Shown here: positions 36,940 to 45,350 of the stretch, one piece after another
How the letters are laid out: the number at the start of each line of letters is the position of its first letter
Numbering within the stretch: position 1 is the stretch's first letter
NCBI RefSeq assembly: GCF_900156095.1
Contig: NZ_FTMJ01000003.1
Span: forward strand, 124,001-188,000
Length of the DNA stretch: 64,000 bases
Direction: 5' to 3'
DNA from: Aeromonas sp. RU39B
GTDB taxonomy: Bacteria; Pseudomonadota; Gammaproteobacteria; Enterobacterales; Aeromonadaceae
Translations under genes and position numbers: made by a program
The notes under the pieces: model-generated
Told to the model about the DNA's origin: nothing
Seen by the model: the letters and a program-made list of their open reading frames with translations, nothing else
Database searches by the model: none

Positions 36940-37836
36940 TCAGCGCTTGATATCGTCCACCAGAAAATCCAGCAGGGTTCGGGTGGTGATTGGAAGATGC
37001 TTGCGGGAGGAGAACAGGGCATAAACACCCAACTTGGGCAGCTGGTAGTCACAAAGGAGCGGGATCAAGGCACCGCTTCGGATATGCACATCGGTAGAAA
37101 AGGCCGGCAGATGCACAATGCCCCTGTCCGAAAGGGCAGCATTGAGCAGCACCATGGTGTCATTGGCGCTGAACTGGCCGAAGACAGCAATCTCCTCCAT
37201 GACGCTATCGCCTGCCGCATTGCCGGGAGAAGCAAAGCGCCAGATTGGACCATGCCGGGTATGGATGAGGCACTGGTGCTCGGTCAGTGCTTTCGGTGAT
37301 TGCGGCGTGCCATGCTGCGCAAGATAGGCGGGCGAAGCACAGACCACCGATTCACAGCGGGTCAGCAGCCGGGAAATCAGCCCCAGCTCCATGTTGTCGC
37401 CCACCTGAATGGCAAGATCGATGCGCTCTTCGACCAAATTGATAGGACGATCGGCCAGCAGCATCTCCACCGATACCCGTGGATAGTGCTGCATAAAGCG
37501 CCCCAGCGCCTCAGCCAGATACGACTGGCCAAACGAGATACTGGAGGCCACCCGAATTACGCCGCACGGCTCACTACGCTTGCTGGCAATCAACGACTCG
37601 ATATCACCGGCCAGCGCCACCATCTGCCGGCAGTAAGGCAAAATATCCTCCCCCATCGCAGTCAGCCCGAGGCTGCGATTGGAGCGGTGCAACAATCTGG
37701 CACCAAAGGTTTTTTCCAGTGCGGCAATATAGCGGGTTGCCATGGAACGCGACATATCCAGCTTGTTGGCCGCCGCGCTTAAGCTGCCCAATTCAACCAC
37801 ATCGACAAACACCTGCATGGCCACTAGCTGATCCAT
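36940..37836 (-). CDS. LysR-family regulator
   Basis: A 298-residue LysR-type regulator of the CrgA/AaeR-like group (MDQLVAMQVFVDVVELGSLSAAANKLDMSRSM... and LLHRSNRSLGLTAMGEDILPYCRQM), with an effector domain from about residue 90. The start at 37836 is the conserved MDQL; an upstream extension to 37908 has no RBS. Regulators of this group often control a divergent oxidoreductase or efflux gene, but here the next gene upstream (37953-38642) is on the same strand and convergent to nothing, so no target is evident. Confidence 0.88.
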   Translation of the reverse strand: MDQLVAMQVFVDVVELGSLSAAANKLDMSRSMATRYIAALEKTFGARLLHRSNRSLGLTAMGEDILPYCRQMVALAGDIESLIASKRSEPCGVIRVASSISFGQSYLAEALGRFMQHYPRVSVEMLLADRPINLVEERIDLAIQVGDNMELGLISRLLTRCESVVCASPAYLAQHGTPQSPKALTEHQCLIHTRHGPIWRFASPGNAAGDSVMEEIAVFGQFSANDTMVLLNAALSDRGIVHLPAFSTDVHIRSGALIPLLCDYQLPKLGVYALFSSRKHLPITTRTLLDFLVDDIKR

Positions 37837-37952
37837 ATCGGCTCCATATGTTCGGTTTATGCAACATGACAAAGCCGATTTTACGCTATATACGCTTATT
37901 AATTGCATCTAAGATCCTGACTACTTCTACTCTGACTCAGGTAATCGTGAAT

Positions 37953-38642
37953 TCAGATAATAAGTGCGCTAACTGTCTGGATCTCAGCCGAGGAAATAAC
38001 CGTATTCCCTTGATTGGTAGGGAGTTTTGCTAATAGTACTTCTGCAACACGCTGAGCTGTGACTGGACGCAAGTTCAGGGGCATGATGGAGCCAAGAAAT
38101 TGGAATACCTTCATTGCTAATTTTTCAGCAGGACGCTGTTTTTGTCCCAGAGCTGATCTATCTCCAAGTAAGAGTGATGGTCGGACAATTAATAATGATT
38201 CAGGAGCCAGCGCAGTCAGTGCTTCCTCAAGTTCGCCTTTTACCTTGTTATAAAAAACACCAGAACGGTTGCTGGCTCCTGCGGCGCTCACCAGACCAAT
38301 CCGTTTTGCACCTGCTGATAATGATACTTTGGCAACTCGAAGGTTTGTATCTAAATCGATAGCACGAAATGCAGACTGACTGCCAGCTTGTTTTATGGTT
38401 GTTCCGATTGCCAAATACAGTTCATCAACAGGAGGTATGGCTGGTAGATTGTTGAAATCGACCAAATGAACAACCAATTTTGGATGCTTCACTGTCAGCT
38501 CTTTGCGACATAACGCATGGACTTCACTGACCGTATCATCGGATAATAATCCTTGTAAAATATATTTACCGACCAGCCCTGAAGCTCCAGCAATAGCTAT
38601 GCGGCGTGAAACTGGGCTGTTGGTTTTGTTAACTTCTGACAT
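37953..38642 (-). CDS. NAD(P)-binding atypical SDR oxidoreductase
   Basis: A 229-residue Rossmann-fold protein of the atypical SDR (NAD(P)H-binding, HTATIP2/YwnB-like) type. The nucleotide motif is IAGASGLVGKYIL (GxxGxxG, about 16-28), followed by LAIGTTIKQAGSQSAFRAIDLD and YNKVKGELEEAL (Y-x-x-x-K, about 132-135). The start at 38642 (MSEVNKTNS) has GGA seven bases upstream; 38654 is an alternative. It is the last gene of the TetR-AKR-hydrolase cassette and, like the rest of that cassette, is AT-richer than the flanking genes. Confidence 0.85.
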   Translation of the reverse strand: MSEVNKTNSPVSRRIAIAGASGLVGKYILQGLLSDDTVSEVHALCRKELTVKHPKLVVHLVDFNNLPAIPPVDELYLAIGTTIKQAGSQSAFRAIDLDTNLRVAKVSLSAGAKRIGLVSAAGASNRSGVFYNKVKGELEEALTALAPESLLIVRPSLLLGDRSALGQKQRPAEKLAMKVFQFLGSIMPLNLRPVTAQRVAEVLLAKLPTNQGNTVISSAEIQTVSALII

Positions 38643-38669
38643 AAACAATTCCATTGCAAATGTGGTGTT

Positions 38670-38686
38670 CCCCGGCAAAAGCCGGA
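38670..38686 (-). other. Intercistronic hairpin
   Basis: CCGGC-AAAA-GCCGG between the alpha/beta-hydrolase stop and the SDR start, without a T-run. It could stabilise or partly separate the two messages. Confidence 0.45.
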
Positions 38687-38696
38687 GAATATTGAC

Positions 38697-39605
38697 TCAA
38701 AGATTTTCAGTAAAAAATGCACCTAATTTGCGGATCGCAGGTTTAACATGAGTCATCACATCATAGAGATCGATATGTGTTGCATTTTCTACGATGAACA
38801 GTTCTTTTTTCTCACTGGCTGCTTTTTCATAAAATTTTTGACTAAAATGCATTGCATCGGATTCACTTCCTACAATCATTAACAAGGGTTGTGTCAGCAA
38901 AGAGTCAATGCGATCTGTCGCTGAAAATGTCAGCAGTCTATCCAGACTGGTAAACATCACCTTATTCTGAGAGTTAGGATGCTGAGCGCGAGGTGTTCTG
39001 TAATATTCGTGAGCTTCACGCATGGTGACAGCGGTTGTTTCGTCGATAGTCTCAGGCACATATGCCATGTACATGATTTCGCCACCATTGGCTTCAGCAG
39101 TTCGTTGCGCAGCAACGGATTCCAACATTTTGATTTGCTCTGCGGGTGTTATGCTGCCATCCCAACCTTCACGGATGGCTGAACCGGCATCAGTTGCACT
39201 CACACCCGCAACAGCTTTAATACGCCGTTCAGTTGTTGCAGCACTCACCGAATAACCACCACCTGCACAGATCCCGAATGCACCGATTCGTGATGCATCA
39301 ACAAAAGGCAATGAAGTTAAATAATCAATAGCACTACGAATATCATCCACTCGCTCAAAGGGATTTTCTAAGAAACGAGGCTCCCCGCCGCTAGCGCCTT
39401 GGTGAGAGGCATCAAAGGTAAGCACGATAAACCCCATTTCAGCAAGATATTCGGCATATAGTGCCGGAGACTGTTCTTTTACTGCACCTGCCGGATGGGT
39501 ACAGACGATAGCTGGTATTTTAGTTGTCTCATCAAGGTTGTCTGGTGTAAACAGTTCTCCAGCCATTCTAATTTGGTTATTGCTGAAAGCGACTGACTTT
39601 TTCAT
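38697..39605 (-). CDS. Alpha/beta hydrolase with cysteine at nucleophile position
   Basis: A 302-residue alpha/beta hydrolase of the dienelactone-hydrolase/YcjY-like group. The nucleophile elbow reads GICAGGGYS (about 116-124), with Cys where most esterases have Ser, as in dienelactone hydrolases. A likely acid lies in GSESDAMHFS (about 253-262) and the histidine in VENATHIDLYD (about 280-290). Cytoplasmic, no signal peptide. It follows the aldo/keto reductase by 37 bp in the same orientation. Substrate unknown. Confidence 0.85.
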   Translation of the reverse strand: MKKSVAFSNNQIRMAGELFTPDNLDETTKIPAIVCTHPAGAVKEQSPALYAEYLAEMGFIVLTFDASHQGASGGEPRFLENPFERVDDIRSAIDYLTSLPFVDASRIGAFGICAGGGYSVSAATTERRIKAVAGVSATDAGSAIREGWDGSITPAEQIKMLESVAAQRTAEANGGEIMYMAYVPETIDETTAVTMREAHEYYRTPRAQHPNSQNKVMFTSLDRLLTFSATDRIDSLLTQPLLMIVGSESDAMHFSQKFYEKAASEKKELFIVENATHIDLYDVMTHVKPAIRKLGAFFTENL

Positions 39606-39642
39606 TTAATGCTCCTTAGTTTTTTGTTGTAAATAATGATTG

Positions 39643-40680
39643 TCAGCGGTTAGATACTTTTAATACCTGCGCAACAAGTTGGTCGAATGCATTGTCGATA
39701 AACCAGTTGGGGTATACAGGCATGAGTGCGGTTGTAACATCTAACTCAGCAATTTCGCTGGCAGATAGTTGCACATCAATAGCTTTGATATTGTCTTCTA
39801 GTTGTGAAAGCTTGCTTGAACCAATCAATATGTTGGTCACAGCCTGCTTAGATAACAGCCAAGCAATGGCGATTTGCGCGATACTGGCATTATGTCTTTC
39901 TGCCATTGGGCGCATTTGTTCAATGAGGCTATATCCAAGTTCTTTATTGGTAGGTAACACATCAAAACCAGATAGACGATCTGATGGATTCATGGCTGCA
40001 TCCCGTAAATATTTCCCACTCAGAAAGCCTGCTGCGAGAGGACTCCAAACCGTTAAACCAAGCCCAAAATGTTTCATCATTGGGATCACATCGCGTTCAA
40101 TATCGCGCCCGAGCAATGAATAGTTCATTTGCCCATGTGTAAATTGCGCCCAGCGGTTGGCTTTTTGCAGTTCTAGTGCGGCAGCCGCTTTCCATGCTGA
40201 CCAGTTTGAAAAGCCCAAATATCGAACCTTTCCGGCCCGAACGATAGAATCCAACGCTTCCAGTGTTTCTTCCAGAGGAGTAAATGGATCTTCTCGGTGT
40301 ACGATATAAACATCAATCCAGTCAGTTCCTAAACGCTTCAAACTTTGGTCAACAGACCAGTGAATATGTCGTTTTGATAAGCCGGATTGTGTTAATGCTG
40401 CACCTGTTCTGAATCCAACCTTAGTCGCAATCACCGCATCTGAACGCCGTTTTTTCAGTGCTGCACCAAGTAATATTTCAGATTCGCCATCAGCATAGGC
40501 ATCCGCAGTATCAAAGAAATTGATACCCGCATCCAAAGCGGTACTGACTAACTCATTCGCTAAATCTGCACCAACCTTGTAAACCGATGCGATATCCTTA
40601 TTACCTTGTGTAAATGCCATAGATCCAAAGGCGAGCCGAGAAACGATTAAACCTGTATTTCCAAGTTGAGAATATTGCAT
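39643..40680 (-). CDS. Aldo/keto reductase
   Basis: A 345-residue NADPH-dependent aldo/keto reductase of the YajO/Gcy1-like broad-substrate group, a TIM barrel. The catalytic tetrad is visible as Asp and Tyr in FFDTADAYADG (about 55-65), Lys in VIATKVGF (about 83-90) and His in DVYIVHREDP (about 125-134). The C-terminal cofactor-binding IPIGSSK-like segment is NILIGSSKLSQLEDN. It is the first structural gene downstream of tetR, with a partial copy of the TetR operator in its promoter region. Confidence 0.92.
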   Translation of the reverse strand: MQYSQLGNTGLIVSRLAFGSMAFTQGNKDIASVYKVGADLANELVSTALDAGINFFDTADAYADGESEILLGAALKKRRSDAVIATKVGFRTGAALTQSGLSKRHIHWSVDQSLKRLGTDWIDVYIVHREDPFTPLEETLEALDSIVRAGKVRYLGFSNWSAWKAAAALELQKANRWAQFTHGQMNYSLLGRDIERDVIPMMKHFGLGLTVWSPLAAGFLSGKYLRDAAMNPSDRLSGFDVLPTNKELGYSLIEQMRPMAERHNASIAQIAIAWLLSKQAVTNILIGSSKLSQLEDNIKAIDVQLSASEIAELDVTTALMPVYPNWFIDNAFDQLVAQVLKVSNR

Positions 40681-40707
40681 GATTTAATTCCTCACTTAAA
40701 TATAACG

Positions 40708-40721
40708 CAAGTACTCACTCA
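40708..40721. promoter_or_regulatory. Probable second TetR operator (before AKR gene)
   Basis: CAAGTACTCACTCA, identical at 11 of 14 positions to the palindrome upstream of tetR, with the right half ACTCA conserved and the left half degenerate. It is 28 bp before the AKR start codon. Confidence 0.55.
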
Positions 40722-40737
40722 TTATTAATATAAAAAT

Positions 40738-41307
40738 TTACCGTGTAAAACCTTCCCAAAGAACGTTAAAACCGGCGGTTTTATAGACTTCGCTTTGTTC
40801 TGTATTTTGTGCAGCAAACAACATAGTTGTATCAGCTAGAGCCATAAATATTGCGTCAGCAAATTCTTGTGGTAGAGAAGCAAGATGACCACTCGCTACA
40901 CTGGCACTTGATATCTCATGAATTTCAGGAAGTAACTCCGCTACCTTTGCATGTGTCTGAGGCGTGATCCGGTCAGATACCAACAATTGTTTTAGTGTTT
41001 TAATGGCAGCCGGATTAGCAATACCCCATTCGATATAGCTGTTCCATAACGCATGCACCAGTTCGTTTAATGGCGCATTCTGACGACAGTTTTGTTTGAG
41101 AACATCACCAAGATTTTGCTTTATGTATAAATAGAGTTCATTCAGGAGGTCATCTTTCGTTGGGAAATAACGAAATAATGTTCCCTCCGCAACACCAGCC
41201 TGTTTTGATATTAATAACATTGCAGCACCAATGCCATGAGAAGCGATAATTTCTGCAGCGGCATTTAGCAGAGCAATTTGTTTATCTTCACTACGGGGGC
41301 GAGCCAT
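40738..41307 (-). CDS. TetR-family repressor
   Basis: A 189-residue TetR-family regulator with an N-terminal HTH (ALLNAAAEIIASHGIGAAMLLISKQAGVAEGTLFRYFPTKDDLL, split here in mind over about residues 12-55) and a variable ligand-binding C-terminal domain. It is the first gene of a same-strand cassette: tetR, AKR, alpha/beta hydrolase, SDR. A 14-bp palindrome directly upstream and a degenerate copy before AKR suggest autorepression and repression of the cassette, probably relieved by an aldehyde- or quinone-like inducer (inference). Confidence 0.9.
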   Translation of the reverse strand: MARPRSEDKQIALLNAAAEIIASHGIGAAMLLISKQAGVAEGTLFRYFPTKDDLLNELYLYIKQNLGDVLKQNCRQNAPLNELVHALWNSYIEWGIANPAAIKTLKQLLVSDRITPQTHAKVAELLPEIHEISSASVASGHLASLPQEFADAIFMALADTTMLFAAQNTEQSEVYKTAGFNVLWEGFTR

Positions 41308-41327
41308 TACGAAACCTCAATCAACAG

Positions 41328-41341
41328 TGAGTACGCACTCA
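41328..41341. promoter_or_regulatory. Probable TetR operator upstream of tetR
   Basis: TGAGTACGCACTCA, inverted half-sites TGAGT-N4-ACTCA, 20 bp before the tetR start codon. A similar site precedes the AKR gene. Confidence 0.65.
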
Positions 41342-42297
41342 TTTTTCGTGCTATTTGAAATAAAGTCAAGTAGTTTTTATACCGTTGTGGACTCAACTTC
41401 GAAGTACAACATCCGGTTGAAAATCAGGCTGTTTTCAAGAAATTCATCAAAGACCAGCTGAGACTGTTTAAATCCCAAACATTTGCGAGGCCTGAAGTTC
41501 AGCCGCTTTTCGACAGCTGACAGTACCTCTGCTGTCACTACACTCAAATCACTGCCTTTGGGCACATATTGCCGCTGTAGACCATTGCTATTCTCATTCT
41601 GTCCCCGTTCCAATGCACTGTATGGATGGGCAAAGTACACCTGCGCCTCCAGCTCTGCGGCTACACGCTCATGTTCGACAAACTCGCTACCGTTGTCGGC
41701 TGTGATGGTATGGACATGTGCCTTGTAAGGTTTCAGCATGCTGATAATGGTGTCCGCCACCGCACTGGCCGTCTTGCTCGGGACATATTGAACTAGGTAC
41801 AATCGACTCTTACACTCCAACAGACTGGCTATTGCACCACTGCCTTGCTTACCCAACATGGTATCAACTTCCCAATCCCCGACACGGCTGCGCTCATTGA
41901 CTACCGCTGGGCGTTCATCAATCGATACCGGATTGGGAATGACGCTGCGTTTGCTATTCTTACCCTTGCGATGACGTTTATGCTCCTGACGCAGATGCCG
42001 GTATAGCGTGCCACCGTTGGCCTTGTCGCGTGCCACATAGCGATATATCCACTCGTGGCTGACTGGGCAGTCAATCATGTAACCAACGCCACTTCTCTGC
42101 TCGGGACTCCAATCCGCGGCCAGCGCCATGCGAACAAAGTCGATGGTATACGACGAGACAGAACGCTTCTGACTCGGCAACCGTCGTGTAAGTGGCAAGT
42201 TGGTGAGCCAGTTGCGGCTGATAGGCCTGCCCAGCACAATTACGACAAAGCTCACGACTGATAGTCGATGGATGAACCCCGAGCGGTTGCAATACGG

Positions 42298-42307
42298 GCC
42301 TGTGACA
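42298..42307. repeat. Target-site duplication, left copy
   Basis: GCCTGTGACA, identical to 42566-42575 and immediately outside the 258-bp inverted-repeat element. Removing the element and one copy restores the transposase context (L-S-Q-A-R-I-A). Confidence 0.85.
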
Positions 42308-42565
42308 CAGGGCGAGAGCGTGAACTTTTTGTTAAAAACAAGCAGATTTGAGTAATTAATAAGCATTTTTTGCTTGCAAGGTTCTCATTCAGCACCATCT
42401 AAAGCGTATCCATATTTTCGACATGCCGGTTTCAGCAAATTGCATAAGTATCGCTCGTACTGCCGTCTATTGAATTGTTCGGATTAGCTTAAATGTTAGG
42501 CAAATAGGTCACTTGGTAACACAAAACAACCAACACGCTAACACTGAGTTCACGCTCTCGCCCTG
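42308..42565. mobile_element. MITE-like non-autonomous element in IS30
   Basis: A 258-bp AT-rich non-coding element. Its ends are 27-bp terminal inverted repeats matching at 24 positions; the outer 19 bases (CAGGGCGAGAGCGTGAACT) are perfect at both ends (42308-42326; 42547-42565 inverted). It is flanked by a perfect 10-bp direct repeat (42298-42307, 42566-42575). It encodes no protein of note, so it must have been moved in trans by a transposase recognising these ends; a 10-bp duplication would suit some IS4-like families, but the parent is not known to me. Confidence 0.85.
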
Positions 42566-42575
42566 GCCTGTGACA
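42566..42575. repeat. Target-site duplication, right copy
   Basis: GCCTGTGACA, identical to 42298-42307. Confidence 0.85.
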
Positions 42576-42623
42576 GGTCATGGTCATGGTCACGGTCACG
42601 GTCACGGTCACGGTCACGGTCAC
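42576..42623. repeat. Hexanucleotide tandem repeat
   Basis: Eight 6-bp units: two GGTCAT followed by six GGTCAC. In the IS30 transposase frame (minus strand) each unit codes for His-Asp or Arg-Asp, so changes in copy number stay in frame. It probably arose by slippage from one or two ancestral units. Confidence 0.9.
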
Positions 42624-42675
42624 GGAGGCAGGCAATCTGATATCGTAGCCCCTCTGTCAACTGCTGGTATTTCAT

Positions 42676-43135
42676 GGTGTATCGCTTTGTTTCTTTGGCG
42701 AGAAGAAGCGTACCTGAACTGGTAGTTGACCGCTTCTCTCTTTATGCACCATGGGCATTGCACTTATTATCTGAACTCACGATGACCTAGAAACGTTAGC
42801 ACAGATACTTTCAAAATAACCAATAAGTACATCGACTCTATGAAAAAACATTGCTAACGACTTGCCATTTAGCAAGTGGCGCTTGATGAAAATTCCTTTC
42901 ATTTTTCCTTAGTAAATTCAATGTTTCTTGCCACCACAAAAAATTACCTCTATCAACTTCATCTTTTGGTCGACCAAGAATCGCCGTTTTTATCAAGATA
43001 ATTCAGGTTAACACCTAAATAATTATTAAAAACCTCAACAGACTGAACTTGCACACACTTAAAATGGGCCGATTTTTCTCTGCTATACTTTATGACGTTG
43101 TGTCGCGTCGTATGGAATATTCTCACGGAGTGAAT
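42676..43135. other. 460-bp AT-rich intergenic region before second chemoreceptor
   Basis: No gene recognised. It contains the presumed upstream end of the IS30 remnant and, near its right end, an extended -10 promoter for the chemoreceptor gene. A small dyad CTTGC-CATTTA-GCAAG occurs around 42863-42878. Confidence 0.5.
43081..43089 (+). promoter_or_regulatory. Extended -10 promoter of chemoreceptor gene
   Basis: TGCTATACT (TGn-TATACT), 46 bp before the ATG at 43136. The -35 region is poor (TTAAAA at about 43059), as often with extended -10 promoters. A sigma-28 reading of the nearby GCCGAT was not supported. Confidence 0.5.
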
Positions 43136-45304
43136 ATGTTAAAATCGATAAAAACAAAAATAGCAGTATCAGCAGCCATTGGTGTTCTAATTACGGTTTT
43201 CGTTCTAGTCGTATTCAGTGTTTACTCATCAACCCAATCCAGCACCTTAGTGAGAAGCCAGGTTTCCGAGCTGGTCACCAAGATCACGCTGGACAAGATG
43301 ATGAGCGTTGCCTCTGAATCGTCAAAGACCATAGCCCGAAAACTGGAAAAAGGGCTGCAAGCAGCCGAAACCCTCTCTAACGCAGCATCAGGACTGAAAC
43401 AGACGGATGGCAGCAACACCGGCAGCATGATTGATCGCGTGGTGTTCAACACGATGTTGCAAAACGTGCTGCATGCCGACTCGGATCTCAACGGTGTTTA
43501 CAGCTGCTGGGAACCCAATGCGTTTGACGGCCAGGATGCCGGCAATGCCAATGGGCAAAATGGCAGCAACCCGCAGACCGGCCGCTTCACCCCTTACTGG
43601 GTGCGTGACAACACCAATGGCAAGGTCACCGTGCAACCGCTGGTCGAATATGACTCACTGGAAGCCCATCCCAATGGCGTGAAGAAAGGCGCCTGGTTCC
43701 AGGTGCCCAAGGCCACTGCCAAACCAACCGTCACCGCGCCCCTGCCTTATGTGGTTCAGGGGCGCAATGTCTGGCTGGCAACCCTCTCAGCTCCGGTCAT
43801 CGTCAACAACACCTTTCTCGGGGTGACCGGTACTGACTACGATCTGGAGTTCGTGCAGACCCTGAGTAAAAACGTGGCGCAATCGGTCTACAAAGATGCC
43901 GCCATCGTTCGCATCATCACCTCTGACGGCCTCTATATTGCCGATAGCAACGACCCGAAGAACATCGGTCAATCCATTCAGGGAGCCTCTGCCGGGTTTG
44001 GCCAGCGGGTGATGGCGCAGATCCAGAGCGGCGACGTCGGTTACTTTATCGATGAGTCCAATAACACCGTCAACGTGATTGCCCCCTTGATGCTGGGCAA
44101 TACCGGTGTGCGTTGGGGCGTCACCATTACCCTTGATAAAAATCTGGTGCTAAGTGAAGTAGAAAAAATCACTGGCCAGATTGAAAGCAACAACAAGAAA
44201 GACGCCATGTGGTTGGTGGTGATTGGTCTTGCCGTTGCCATCATGGCCGTGTTTGGTCTGTTCCTGCTTGCCAGCAACCTCACCAAACCCATCATGAAGG
44301 CGGTGTCGATGGCCAAGGAAATAGCCAAAGGACACTTTGACCGCCGCCTTAATTACACCAGTGAAGATGAAGTGGGGCAGCTCTCTGTCGCCCTCGACAA
44401 CATGGCGGTTATCCTCAAATCCCACGCTGACGTGGCGGAGAAAATTGCCAGCGGCAACCTCAACCAGTCGGTGTCGCTGGCTGCCGAAGATGACCAGCTG
44501 GGTCTGGCCCTCAAGCAGATGCTGCAGGATCTCAACCAGCTGGTCAGCGAGATCAAGGGGCGTGCCGACATCATCGGCAACAACTCTGATCTGGTGTCAG
44601 CCATGAGCCACGATCTGGCCAGCGGGGCTACCCAATCGGCCGCATCGGTCACGCAAATCAGCGCCACGGTGTCGCAGATTGCGCTGCAGATCCGGCAAAG
44701 TGCCAGCGGCGCTGACAAGGCCAGCAATATCTCTCTGGAGAGTGCCAAGTCGGCCAGCGCCGGTAACGAGCTGATGGAGGAGTTGCAGGTTGCCATGAAC
44801 GAGATCGAGGCATCCGGTAACGACATCAACGAGTTTATCAAGGTCATTGAGTCGATTGCCGAGCAGACCAACCTGCTGGCCCTCAACGCCGCCATTGAAG
44901 CAGCTCGTGCTGGTGAGCAGGGACGCGGCTTTGCGGTGGTCGCCGATGAAGTGAGAAAACTGGCCGCTCGCAGCGCCGAAGCAGTGCAGCAAACCTCTTT
45001 GCTGGTCGGCGCCTCGAAAGATAAGACCCAGAAGGGGATTGCCCTCTCGGCACAAACCGCCGAAGCGTTGCAGCAGATCGTCAGCAACACCAACGCCGTT
45101 GCATCGCTGGTTGCCGAAATCTCATCCGCCTCAACCCAGCAGGCCGCCGGTGCCGATGAAGTGCAGGTGGGCATTCAGCAAATCGACGAGGTCTCACACC
45201 AAAACAGTCAGACCTCCGAAAAATGTGCCACTGCCTCGAACGAACTGGCGCAGCAGGCTTCCCAGCTCACCGCGCTGGTCGGCCGCTTTGTACTAAAACG
45301 CTAG
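43136..45304 (+). CDS. Methyl-accepting chemotaxis protein (double-Cache type)
   Basis: A 722-residue chemoreceptor with a large periplasmic sensor. Membrane helix 1 is at about 10-32. A roughly 310-residue dCache_1 region follows (AYSxW-like [56 protein letters not shown]). Membrane helix 2 is at about 362-384, then HAMP ([24 protein letters not shown]) and a long signalling domain with [24 protein letters not shown]. There is no C-terminal pentapeptide. dCache receptors commonly sense amino acids or organic acids; ligand unknown. GGAG lies five bases before the ATG. Confidence 0.94.
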   Translation: MLKSIKTKIAVSAAIGVLITVFVLVVFSVYSSTQSSTLVRSQVSELVTKITLDKMMSVASESSKTIARKLEKGLQAAETLSNAASGLKQTDGSNTGSMIDRVVFNTMLQNVLHADSDLNGVYSCWEPNAFDGQDAGNANGQNGSNPQTGRFTPYWVRDNTNGKVTVQPLVEYDSLEAHPNGVKKGAWFQVPKATAKPTVTAPLPYVVQGRNVWLATLSAPVIVNNTFLGVTGTDYDLEFVQTLSKNVAQSVYKDAAIVRIITSDGLYIADSNDPKNIGQSIQGASAGFGQRVMAQIQSGDVGYFIDESNNTVNVIAPLMLGNTGVRWGVTITLDKNLVLSEVEKITGQIESNNKKDAMWLVVIGLAVAIMAVFGLFLLASNLTKPIMKAVSMAKEIAKGHFDRRLNYTSEDEVGQLSVALDNMAVILKSHADVAEKIASGNLNQSVSLAAEDDQLGLALKQMLQDLNQLVSEIKGRADIIGNNSDLVSAMSHDLASGATQSAASVTQISATVSQIALQIRQSASGADKASNISLESAKSASAGNELMEELQVAMNEIEASGNDINEFIKVIESIAEQTNLLALNAAIEAARAGEQGRGFAVVADEVRKLAARSAEAVQQTSLLVGASKDKTQKGIALSAQTAEALQQIVSNTNAVASLVAEISSASTQQAAGADEVQVGIQQIDEVSHQNSQTSEKCATASNELAQQASQLTALVGRFVLKR

Positions 45305-45323
45305 GTGCCGTTTGCTTACGAAC

Positions 45324-45349
45324 AAAGGGCAGGAACTTCCTGCCCTTTT
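45324..45349. terminator. Bidirectional terminator between chemoreceptor and maa-like gene
   Basis: AAAGGGCAGGAA / TTCCTGCCCTTT nearly continuous dyad (45324-45348) with T-runs on both strands, placed between the convergent genes. Confidence 0.88.
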
Positions 45350-45350
45350 G

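Larger units (their letters stand above)
41377..42675 (-). pseudogene. IS30-family transposase, disrupted
   Basis: Remains of an IS30-family transposase. The reading starts at ATG 42675 (MKYQQLTEGLRYQIACLRD, the IS30 N-terminus), runs through an expanded Arg-Asp/His-Asp repeat, and is broken by a 258-bp inserted element at 42308-42565. It resumes with the HTH (GVHPSTISRELCRN) and then the DDE catalytic domain (GDWEVDTMLG, ITADNGSEF, ERGQNENSNG). Besides the insertion there are frameshifts near 42280-42286 and 42181-42200. The catalytic part from about 42180 to the stop at 41377 is intact. Terminal inverted repeats were not clearly identified. The transposase cannot be made as one protein. Confidence 0.88.

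Noticed and set aside
42480..42515. Integron attC-like GTTAGGC motif inside the MITE
   Set aside because: Only one core-like heptamer is present, with no matching partner and no cassette or integrase; chance is the simpler explanation.
42513..42725. Small plus-strand reading frame coding for a His-Gly repeat (GHGHGHGHG)
   Set aside because: It is the antisense of the hexanucleotide tract in the IS30 transposase and crosses the MITE boundary; the repeat explains it without a gene.
43027..43075. Sigma-28 promoter for the second chemoreceptor gene
   Set aside because: GCCGAT at 43068 lacks a TAAA-like -35 at 14-16 bp; the extended -10 TGCTATACT fits better.
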